A stretch of 64,000 bases of DNA from Pseudomonas sp. MUP55 (GTDB taxonomy: Bacteria; Pseudomonadota; Gammaproteobacteria; Pseudomonadales; Pseudomonadaceae). Shown piece by piece: positions 1-7,800 of this stretch. Position 1 is the stretch's first letter. Each line of letters starts with the position of its first letter. The notes beneath the pieces were generated by a model. The model worked only from the letters and a program-made list of their open reading frames with translations. It searched no databases and was not told the origin of the DNA. The position numbers were made by a program, and so were the translations under genes. The DNA is taken from contig NZ_CP138214.1 in NCBI RefSeq assembly GCF_034043515.1, positions 5,835,501 to 5,899,500 of the forward strand. The letters are read 5' to 3'.

Positions 1-120
1 ACGGGTGAAGCGATCCTTGAGCGCGCGAATGCGGCGCTTGCGTTGCAGCTCAGGCGTATTGAAATCAATGCGCTTGGGAGGGGAAGTCGTCGTCATGGTG
101 GAATTGGCCAGATCATTCAT
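1..120 (-). CDS. pstC: Phosphate ABC transporter permease PstC (N-terminal fragment)
   Basis: Only the first 40 codons are inside the window; the gene runs off the left edge. The translation begins MNDLANSTMTTTSPPKRI and continues into the basic segment ELQRKRRIRALKDRF, which matches the cytoplasmic N-terminus I know from Pseudomonas PstC proteins. PstC is one of two inner-membrane permeases of the high-affinity phosphate importer PstSCAB. It follows pstS on the same strand, 162 bp away, and has its own Pho box 23 bp upstream of the start. A second ATG eight codons in is also possible as a start. No membrane segment is reached, so the assignment rests on the N-terminal match and the pstS neighbour. 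Confidence 0.8.
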   Translation of the reverse strand, partial: MNDLANSTMTTTSPPKRIDFNTPELQRKRRIRALKDRFTR

Positions 121-282
121 GCGCACACCCTAGCGATCCTGTATGACAGAAAGATGACAATGCAGTGACGCAAGAAATCCGCCGCGTAGCAAAGCTGGCA
201 GCGGACAAAAAAATGAGGGGTGCAGGGAGCTCGTGTGGGCGCCAATTGGCGTGTTCCCACAGGGCTCGCTGCTACACCAGGC
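121..282. other. pstS-pstC intergenic region
   Basis: Apart from the Pho box this stretch holds a GC-rich imperfect hairpin just after the pstS stop (about 233-262, centred on GCCAATTGGC) and a run of seven T on the minus strand about 25 bases beyond it. The T run is too far from the stem for a classic intrinsic terminator. The hairpin may instead protect the 3' end of an abundant pstS transcript or reduce read-through. That role is inference. Confidence 0.4.
143..160 (-). promoter_or_regulatory. Pho box upstream of pstC
   Basis: Read on the minus strand the site is TTGTCAT-CTTT-CTGTCAT. This matches 13 of 14 defined positions of the PhoB consensus CTGTCAT-N4-CTGTCAT. It lies 23 bp upstream of the pstC ATG and downstream of the pstS stop, so pstC should be induced by phosphate starvation independently of read-through from pstS. 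Confidence 0.85.
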
Positions 283-1269
283 TTAGTTGCCTTCTTTCAA
301 ACCCAGGTCAGCCAGGGCCTTGGCGGCAACTTTGGCTGGCAGTGGGATGTAGCCGTCCTTGACCACAACTTCCTGGCCCTGCTTAGACAGCACCAGTTTC
401 ACGAACTCGGCTTCCAGCGGGGCCAGAGGCTTGTTCGGGGCTTTGTTGACATACACGTAGAGGAAACGCGACAGCGGGTACTTGCCGTTCAGGGCGTTTT
501 CTTCGGTGTCTTCGATGAAGTCAGTGCTGCCTTTCTTGGCCAATGGCACAGTCTTCACGCTGGCGGTCTTGTAACCGATGCCCGAGTAACCGATGCCGTT
601 CAGCGAGGAGCTGATGGACTGCACGACCGACGCCGAGCCCGGCTGTTCGTTCACGTTAGGCTTGTAGTCGCCTTTGCACAGGGCTTCTTCCTTGAAGTAG
701 CCGTAGGTGCCGGATACCGAGTTACGACCGAACAGTTGCACTGGCTTGTTGGCCAGGTCGCCGGTCACGCCCAGGTCGCCCCAGGTTTTCACGTCGGCTT
801 TGCTGCCGCACAGGCGCGTCGAGGAGAAGATCGCGTCGACCTGTTCCATGGTCAGGTGCTGGATCGGGTTGTCCTTGTGCACGAACACCGCCAGGGCATC
901 CACGGCAACCGGGATAGCGGTTGGCTTGTAACCGTACTTCTGCTCGAAGGCCGCCAGTTCCGTGTCCTTCATCTTGCGGCTCATCGGGCCCAGGTTGGAG
1001 GTGCCTTCAGTCAGCGCAGGTGGCGCGGTGGCGGAGCCGGCAGCTTGAATCTGGATGTTGACGTTCGGGTATTCCTTTTTGTAACCCTCGGCCCACAGGG
1101 TCATCAGGTTGGCCAGGGTATCGGAACCGACGCTGGACAAGTTGCCCGACACACCAGTGGTCTTCACGTAAGCCGGGATAGCCGGGTCAACACCAGCAGC
1201 CACCGCGTTGGCAGTTGCAACGCCAGCAGCGACAAACGTCATTGCCGCCATCAAACGCTTCAGTTTCAT
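283..1269 (-). CDS. pstS: Phosphate-binding periplasmic protein PstS
   Basis: This 328-residue protein is the periplasmic phosphate receptor of the Pst importer. It starts with a clear Sec signal peptide ([20 protein letters not shown], cleavage near ANA-VAA). The mature part carries PstS signatures: VGSDTL near residue 48, a GSATAPPAL segment, and [12 protein letters not shown] near residue 180 in the phosphate-binding region. The length fits the Pseudomonas subtype. The ATG is preceded by AGGAG on the minus strand. A Pho box lies about 78 bp upstream and pstC follows, so both sequence and context indicate PhoB-controlled phosphate uptake. Confidence 0.96.
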   Translation of the reverse strand: MKLKRLMAAMTFVAAGVATANAVAAGVDPAIPAYVKTTGVSGNLSSVGSDTLANLMTLWAEGYKKEYPNVNIQIQAAGSATAPPALTEGTSNLGPMSRKMKDTELAAFEQKYGYKPTAIPVAVDALAVFVHKDNPIQHLTMEQVDAIFSSTRLCGSKADVKTWGDLGVTGDLANKPVQLFGRNSVSGTYGYFKEEALCKGDYKPNVNEQPGSASVVQSISSSLNGIGYSGIGYKTASVKTVPLAKKGSTDFIEDTEENALNGKYPLSRFLYVYVNKAPNKPLAPLEAEFVKLVLSKQGQEVVVKDGYIPLPAKVAAKALADLGLKEGN

Positions 1270-1347
1270 GCCTTACTCCTAGCAGATAGGGATAGTTGGA
1301 TCGGGGCCAAGTATCGGTAGGCCGTGTGAACACTCTATGTCTGGAAT

Positions 1348-1365
1348 GTGACAATTAGATGAAAG
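1348..1365 (-). promoter_or_regulatory. Pho box upstream of pstS
   Basis: The minus strand reads CTTTCAT-CTAA-TTGTCAC, two heptamers spaced by four bases as in CTGTCAT-N4-CTGTCAT. There are three mismatches in 14 positions. About ten bases downstream is a weak -10-like CATAGA. The position, about 78 bp before the pstS start, fits a PhoB-activated promoter with a short leader. Confidence 0.8.
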
Positions 1366-1480
1366 GCCAGCATGGGCAGCGAAGGCTTATGAGCAGGGGA
1401 AGGCTTGCAAACGCGGGGGTGACACGCAGGAATACGGTAATTCAGAAACACACTGTAATCATTGCTTAAGCACATTCGTT

Positions 1481-1571
1481 GTGGCGAGGGAGCTTGCTCC
1501 CGCTGGACTGCGCAGCAGGCCCATTTTTCAGGGCCGCTGCGCGCCCCAGCGGGAGCAAGCTCCCTCGCCAC
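1481..1571. repeat. REPIN, GTGGCGAGGGAGCTTGCTCC family
   Basis: Two copies of a REP sequence face each other. The left arm begins GTGGCGAGGGAGCTTGCTCC and the right arm is its reverse complement ending at 1571, around a short GC-rich loop. Such paired REPs are the typical mobile units of fluorescens-group genomes, mobilised in trans by RAYT transposases. It lies between pstS and the MFS gene and fills most of that 314-bp gap, together with the pstS promoter. A second copy of the same family is at 47449-47538. Confidence 0.93.
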
Positions 1572-1583
1572 GAACGGATCTGT

Positions 1584-2873
1584 TTACCGACCGCGTTTCC
1601 ACAGGTAGCCACCGACCACCATGCCCATCACGCAAAGCACGGCAACATAGTAGGCCGGCCCCATCGGGCTCTCCTTCATCAGCAGCGACACCGCCAGCGG
1701 CGTCAGTCCGCCGAACACGGCGTAGGCCACGTTGTAGGAAAACGACAAGCCACTGAAGCGCACCACCGGCGGGAATGCCTTGACCATCACGTACGGCACC
1801 ACACCGATGGTGCCGACAAACAGGCCGGTCAGGGCGTACAGCGGGAACAGCCAGTCCGGATGGGCCATCAGACTGTGATACAGCGTCCAGGACGTCGCCA
1901 GCAGCAATGCGCAACCGGTGATGAGCACCCGGCCGGCACCGAAGCGGTCAGCCAGTGCGCCGGAGGCGATGCACCCCAGGCTCAGGGTGACGATGGCCAG
2001 GCTGTTGGCCTGCAACGCAACGGTGGGGCTGAAGTGGTAGACGGTCTGCAGCACGGTCGGGGTCATCAGGATGACCACCACGACGCCGGCCGACAGCAGC
2101 CAGGTCAGCAGCATCGACAACACGATGGCGCCACGGTGATCACGCAGTACTGCACGCAACGGCAGCTCGGCGGCCAGGGTCTTGCGCTGCTGCATTTCGG
2201 CGAAGATCGGCGTTTCATGCAGCCAGCGGCGCAGGTACACAGACAGCAAACCGAACACACCGCCCAGCAGGAACGGAATCCGCCAGGCGAAATCCGACAC
2301 CTGCTCCGGGCTGTAGATCGAGTTGATAGCGGTGGCCACCAGCGAACCCAGCAGGATGCCGGCGGTGAGGCCGCTGGTCAGGGTGCCGCAGGCATAGCCG
2401 ATATGGCGTGGCGGTACGTGTTCGGAAACAAATACCCAGGCGCCGGGCACCTCGCCGCCAATCGCCGCGCCCTGGATGATGCGCATCAGCAGCAGCAAAA
2501 GCGGCGCCCACAGGCCGATCTGCGCGTAAGTCGGCAGCAGGCCCATGATCAGGGTCGGCACGGCCATCATGAAGATGCTCAGGGTGAACATTTTCTTGCG
2601 GCCCAGCAGGTCGCCGAAGTGCGCCATGATGATGCCGCCCAGCGGGCGCGCCAGATAGCCGGCAGCGAAAATGCCGAACGTCTGCATCATGCGCAGCCAT
2701 TCGGGCATGTCGACGGGGAAGAACAGTTTCCCGACCACGGTGGCGAAAAACACGAAAATAATGAAGTCGTAGAATTCCAGCGCCCCGCCCAAGGCAGACA
2801 GCGACAGGGTCTTGTAGTCGTTGCGGGTCAGCGGGCGCGACGGTTGCGCGCTGCTTGCGGGCACGGAGGACAT
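1584..2873 (-). CDS. MFS transporter, metabolite:H+ symporter type
   Basis: The 429-residue product is a 12-helix major facilitator of the metabolite:H+ symporter subfamily (relatives include ProP, KgtP and citrate carriers). Visible hallmarks are GGALEFYDFIIFVFFATVVG in helix 1, the loop 2-3 motif HFGDLLGRKKMF, and RIIQGAAIGGEVPGAWVFVSEH, which contains the family's RxxQGxxxGGE element. I chose the ATG at 2873 because AGAGAAG precedes it. Upstream in-frame codons encode a basic tail unlike the family. The substrate cannot be read from sequence; a carboxylate or osmolyte is the usual cargo. The neighbours give no pathway clue. Confidence 0.88.
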   Translation of the reverse strand: MSSVPASSAQPSRPLTRNDYKTLSLSALGGALEFYDFIIFVFFATVVGKLFFPVDMPEWLRMMQTFGIFAAGYLARPLGGIIMAHFGDLLGRKKMFTLSIFMMAVPTLIMGLLPTYAQIGLWAPLLLLLMRIIQGAAIGGEVPGAWVFVSEHVPPRHIGYACGTLTSGLTAGILLGSLVATAINSIYSPEQVSDFAWRIPFLLGGVFGLLSVYLRRWLHETPIFAEMQQRKTLAAELPLRAVLRDHRGAIVLSMLLTWLLSAGVVVVILMTPTVLQTVYHFSPTVALQANSLAIVTLSLGCIASGALADRFGAGRVLITGCALLLATSWTLYHSLMAHPDWLFPLYALTGLFVGTIGVVPYVMVKAFPPVVRFSGLSFSYNVAYAVFGGLTPLAVSLLMKESPMGPAYYVAVLCVMGMVVGGYLWKRGR

Positions 2874-3278
2874 GGCAAGGCTTCTCTTATAGTAATCATC
2901 GTAAAGGACTGCACGCCCGTGACTTGCGGCGGGTTTGGCAAGATAGCAAATCGTTTGAAAAAGCACAGCGCCATGAGCACAGTTGCGCGCAAAAGCCCAG
3001 ATACAGCCTCTATTTACCGACCAAATGAGCCTCAGGTGGTCGTCGTCGCGCCAGCGTCCCGATATACTCGCCCGTGCAAGCGCAAGAACCCCAAGCTTGA
3101 GGGGCTGCTGTGCCAAAACGCTGTTGGGCGCCATCCAGCCGATTTGGCAGAGTTTCCCTTTAGTTCGCCTTACGAGAAACGCATCGAGCGGTGTATGTTG
3201 GTGCTGAAACGTTTTTCCAGAAGACGGCTATCCACTTGAAATACCCATGAAGCGTTACGGGTCAGAGGCACCCTCGGC
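2874..3278. other. Intergenic region between MFS gene and thioesterase
   Basis: This 405-bp gap must hold the divergent promoters of the two flanking genes, but I see no convincing hexamer pairs or operator. Its only suggestive element is a 12-codon ORF at 3247-3282 whose TGA overlaps the thioesterase ATG. It may be translationally coupled, but it lacks a strong ribosome binding site. Confidence 0.35.
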
Positions 3279-3683
3279 ATGATCGAACTCGAACAAGAAG
3301 ATCCAATCCCGCAAGGCGATCTCGCCCTGCAAATCACCGCGCTTCCGCGTGAAACCAACGGCTTTGGCGATATATTCGGTGGCTGGCTGGTCGCGCAGAT
3401 GGACCTGGCCGGCACGGCCATGGCCAGCAAGGTTGCAGGCGGGCGTGTGGCCACCGTGGCCATTGATCGCATGGCCTTCCTGGTACCGGTCGCGGTGGGC
3501 GCGCAGTTGTCCTTCTATACCCAGGCCCTGGAAATCGGCCGCAGCTCGATCCAGATGATGGTCGAAGTGTGGAGCGACGACCCGCTGTCCAGCGAATGGC
3601 GCAAGGTGACCGAGGCGGTATTCGTGTTCGTCGCCATCGATGGCAGCGGCCGCACGCGCTCGGTTCCGTCGCGCGCGCGTTAA
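3279..3683 (+). CDS. yciA: Acyl-CoA thioesterase, YciA-like hotdog protein
   Basis: This 134-residue single-hotdog protein aligns by eye with E. coli YciA. Shared stretches are PQGDLAL near the N-terminus, the active-site segment TNGFGDIFGGWLVAQMD (residues about 27-43) with the conserved Asp, GRVATVAIDRMAFLVPVAVG, and EVW followed by EAVFVFVAID. YciA enzymes hydrolyse a broad range of acyl-CoAs in the cytoplasm. The start overlaps the stop of a 12-codon upstream ORF (ATGA). A second, longer hotdog thioesterase is encoded at 51298-51783; the two belong to different subfamilies, and this one lacks the long charged C-terminal tail. Confidence 0.88.
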   Translation: MIELEQEDPIPQGDLALQITALPRETNGFGDIFGGWLVAQMDLAGTAMASKVAGGRVATVAIDRMAFLVPVAVGAQLSFYTQALEIGRSSIQMMVEVWSDDPLSSEWRKVTEAVFVFVAIDGSGRTRSVPSRAR

Positions 3684-3741
3684 ACATCGCGACGTTTTGA
3701 CGGTCAATTGCCCCATTGCCTGCCATTGAGAGTGCTTTGTT

Positions 3742-4641
3742 ATGCCGACGCCCCACGTTGAAACCGTGAAAATCGACGAGCTGGACTGCTGGCGCATCCG
3801 CCACAACGGCGCCGAATTGATGCTGGCCCAACAAGGCGCGCATATCTTCAGTTACCAGCGCGACGGCGAGCAGCCGCTGATCTGGCCGAACCCTGAAGCT
3901 GTATTCAAACAAGGCAAAGGCATCCGTACCGGCGTACCGATTTGCTGGCCATGGTTTGGGGTATTCGACCGCAACCCGCACAGTGTCCAGGCGATGCGTC
4001 AGAGCGATCAACCGGCCGGGGCTCATGGTTTTGTGCGTACGGCGCTGTGGGACTTGGCCGCGACCGCACTCGAAGGCCAAGCGTTGCGCGTTGACCTGGT
4101 ATTGCCGGTACCGCCGGGTGGTTTCCCTGGATGGCCTCATCAAGTCGAACTGAAACTGAGTCTGCTCCTGGACGATCAGCTGCACATCCGCTTGACCAGC
4201 CATAACCATGGCACTGACACCGTAACGCTCAGCCAGGCACTGCACACCTACTTCGCCGTCAGCGATGTGCGTAACGTGCAGGTCGAAGGGCTGGACGGGT
4301 CGGCTTATATCGACACGGCCGACGGCTGGGCCGAGAAGACCCAATCCGGCCCTCTGCATTTCACTGCCGAGACCGATCGCATCTACCTGGATACGCCGGC
4401 TCAGCTGAGCATTGTCGATCAAGACTGGCAGCGCCGCATCCAGCTCACTGCAGAGGGCTCCAAATCCACCGTGATCTGGAACCCCTGGACCGAACGCGCC
4501 AAGGCTTTCGACGACATGGCCGACGATGGCTGGCAGGGAATGCTGTGCATCGAGACGGCGAATGTGCTGGATGATGTAGTGGTGTTGGCGCCGGGTGAAA
4601 GCCACACGCTGAAGGTCAGTATCGCTGCCATACCCTCCTGA
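3742..4641 (+). CDS. D-hexose-6-phosphate mutarotase, YeaD-like aldose epimerase
   Basis: The 299-residue product has the galactose-mutarotase-like fold signatures of the YeaD group: GAELMLAQQGAHIFSY near residue 27, GKGIRTGVPICWPWFG near 60-75, AHGFVRTALWDL near 95, and SQALHTYFAVSDV near residue 165 with the catalytic-type His. Near the C-terminus, VIWNPWTERAKAFDDM is typical of this subfamily. These enzymes interconvert alpha and beta anomers of hexose 6-phosphates in the cytosol. The gene starts 58 bp after the thioesterase stop on the same strand and could share its transcript, though nothing links the functions. Confidence 0.88.
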   Translation: MPTPHVETVKIDELDCWRIRHNGAELMLAQQGAHIFSYQRDGEQPLIWPNPEAVFKQGKGIRTGVPICWPWFGVFDRNPHSVQAMRQSDQPAGAHGFVRTALWDLAATALEGQALRVDLVLPVPPGGFPGWPHQVELKLSLLLDDQLHIRLTSHNHGTDTVTLSQALHTYFAVSDVRNVQVEGLDGSAYIDTADGWAEKTQSGPLHFTAETDRIYLDTPAQLSIVDQDWQRRIQLTAEGSKSTVIWNPWTERAKAFDDMADDGWQGMLCIETANVLDDVVVLAPGESHTLKVSIAAIPS

Positions 4642-4709
4642 ACTTGATGGCTGGCCTCCTTGATTCGTTCAAGCAGCCAGCCTCAAGGTGTTGGCCCTAG
4701 TGATGAGTG

Positions 4710-4730
4710 CGGGTCAGGCATGCTGACCCG
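4710..4730. repeat. Perfect hairpin after the mutarotase gene
   Basis: An 8-bp perfect stem CGGGTCAG / CTGACCCG encloses a 5-base loop, 69 bp after the mutarotase stop. It has no following T run, so it is at best a weak or Rho-assisted terminator. Confidence 0.4.
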
Positions 4731-4807
4731 TTGGTACGTTGGGTTACGACATACTTATGTAAGACCTCATACTTAAGCAGCCTCGTTATGGTGCCCAAAC
4801 CGCATCC

Positions 4808-7800
4808 ATGGCAGGCATCAACATGACCCCCTCTCCCCACGAAGTCGCGCTGCAAACACCCTCCGACATCGCCCAACTCGCATCCCAGTGGAACGACACG
4901 CTCAGTGAGACCGTTCGTGAGCAGCCCTCAATGGCCTTTTGCGCAGATAAGCTGGTGTTGGAAACATTTACCGAATTGTTTGACCGGCATGCAACGCTGC
5001 ATATCTACCTGAAGAACCCAGAGGACTCGTTGGCCGGTCCGCCCACTGAAATGGACAGGGCGTTGATAACACTGGTGAACGACGCTCTCCACACCTGTCG
5101 GATTCCGGCGTATTACACGCTGCGCAGCGACCTCTATCGCTATAAAAACAATGCGTTTACCCGACTTGATGACGCTAGCCATATAGCGATCAGAACCCTG
5201 ATAGGCAAATTGCTGGGGCCTGAGTCCTATCTGAACCAACTCAACCGGTTCTGGGACTCCAATCACAGCGCAACCCAGCAACCTCGTCGAAGCCTTATAG
5301 CGCAAGCCGTCGCGCTTTTGATCCAGTGCGAGGCGTCATTGCGATTCGAAACGGCTTCACTCGAGCCCGCCAGCGTCGCACTGGTCCGGCAACTGAGTTC
5401 AGACCCGCCGCCAGAAACGCTGAATGTCTTTGATCTCAGCCTACAAGACCCAACGCACACTGATGCAATGGCGTTGGTCGGTGCATTCGCCATAAGCACC
5501 TGGCCACCGGACGAACAGCGCACACCCAACCCCACGGTGCTCTACCTGCCAGGCCAACGCCTGGCCGAGTTCACCAGCCCGACAGAACTGGAGACGGATC
5601 TGGTGAATCTCTTAAACACGGCGCATAAGCGTCAACGTCTAATGGCCTGCATTGCTCATCGTCAACATTCGGCGTTTGAACGTTTGACGCCCAGGACGCG
5701 TGTCAACCTGATGCCTGTCACTGCGGTTGAGCATTTCTTCAACCGTCAGGTCAACCTGCTAATTGACAAGCAAAGCCAGGATATAGAGCACCACTGGGCC
5801 GTTAGCCGTAACACACCAGTGGACGTAATCAAGACAATCGACCAGGCGGTCGATCTTGCACCGCTGCTGAACTTCAACGAGGCCATCAAGCGATACGCCC
5901 GCAAACTCTTGGCCCTCAGCGCAAAGCGCAGAAAGGCGGCCTCCGCTGTTCAGCAACGGTTGATACAGCTCAACACCGACCGCTCAAAGGATTTCACTGG
6001 CTTGCTGGCACAGTTGAAAACCCTTCAAACACAGGCTGCACCACAGCCACTGGCACACCAGTTCTTCACACCTCATTACCAATCACCGCTGTACAACGCC
6101 TGCGTACGGGCAGTGGACGTGTTGAAGAAACTCAAGGATGACACGGACTTCGCAGCCTGGCTGAGTAAGCGGTCGAACGAAACCCAGGGCGACTGGTCGT
6201 TCTGGGACACGCTCGGGCAGCTCGTCAGTACCCTGCCGGCTGTTGTGGATTCGCCGCTGACCCGCTTTACCATTCAAGGCTTGCTACTCCCCCTGAGCGA
6301 GGTACCAGCGTACTGGCACCATGACGTCCAAGTGCTGATAGCGGCGCGGCGCGACGTGGGTGATGGTATTCGAGAAGACGGTACGGTTCGGCTTGATCTG
6401 GCACTCAAGTTCTATGGTGTCCACATCGCCGTCGACAGCCTGCCCTCACTCGTCATTGAGCGGCTGCAAGAGCGCGCCGCCACGCTATCGCTGGATATGG
6501 ATGAAGGCAGGCTGCCTTTTGATGACGTCATCGACAAGCAAGGAGATGCCAACCTGCAAAGTCGCCTTTCTCAACGTCAATTGCCCGGTAACCGTTCGAT
6601 ATTCACGCAACTGACCGAATACTTTTTGACGCCAGAGCGCGAAGCAAAGGCGTTAAGGACACCGACAGTGGTGCTCGAAGAATGGCTCAATACCCGGCAA
6701 TGCCTGGAGTTTGGCAAACAGCTGGTCAACGCACTGGGCTGGTATACCACCGAAGATGAAACACCACCGGTAAAAGTGCTGCGCGACTTGGTCTGGCGCA
6801 CACTTTGGCTACATCTTGAGCGCCCGACGGACAATGCTCGATCGACCGTCGCGGGAAAAGAAATAGCGACGCCACTGCACTGGGGCCGCCGCTATAGCTA
6901 TATACGCCAACAAATCGAGAATTCCCTGGCCCAGAACCACCAACTCACCCCCGGCGGTGTGCAAATGGTCATGCGCCTGCTGCAGCAGGCTTCTGCTGCG
7001 GAAATCTGGGTGAAAGACATTCCCGACGACCTGCATTACGCCAGCTCCATCACCTGGGTGAATTTCAAGGCTGGCGTGATACTTGCGCAAGCCATAGCAC
7101 CCGACGCTGCGCAACACATGACCTTCCAGCAATTGCTCGGGTTAGTGGCGACAACAAGCCAGGCAGCGACACCCGAACAACAACTGGTCCTCTCGTTGGC
7201 CAGATTGGGGCCCACGCTGGAATGGGCCACAGCCAACGGTGTACTGACGACTGAAAAAACCGAGTTCCTGCCTGAAGAAATTCAATTGGCCGTGGAAGCC
7301 TTGGAGCAGCAAGAACGCGACATCATCCAGGCAACCGAAACACTGTCCAAAGCACCACCCGGCCGTTGGCGCTTCACCACGGATGATGAATTCAACCGGG
7401 GGTTCAGTGATTACCTGAGCGGTGTCAAAGCCGCCTACCCAACCTTGATCCGAGCCTTGCTGCCCAACCTTCCGGTAGCTGATCGTCGCGCCATCGAAAA
7501 CGGCCAGGTAACGCTGTATGCCCTGCGTCAGGAGCTTCGCGACCTGCAGGTCGGACAAGAAACCCCGCAGAACACCGCTGCCGCCAGAGGGCGCCAGGGC
7601 TTCATCATTCAGGCCCAAGTGGAGCAGAGCACAAGCTATTATGAGGTGTTCCCTCGGGCCGCAATCATCCGCGCGCGTCCAGATATTCAAACGCTGAAGA
7701 TCGATGGCGATGTTGTTGTAAGAAACACAGGCAGCACAAGCCGTCCGAGCAAAGGAACCTTTCGACTGGCGACGTCCATGCCGTTCGACTGGCAAGCGTA

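Noticed and set aside
1479..3239. Long plus-strand frame opposite the MFS transporter gene
   Set aside because: It is the antisense shadow of a convincing 12-helix transporter, is rich in His, Gln and Arg, has no recognisable domain, and runs through a REPIN.
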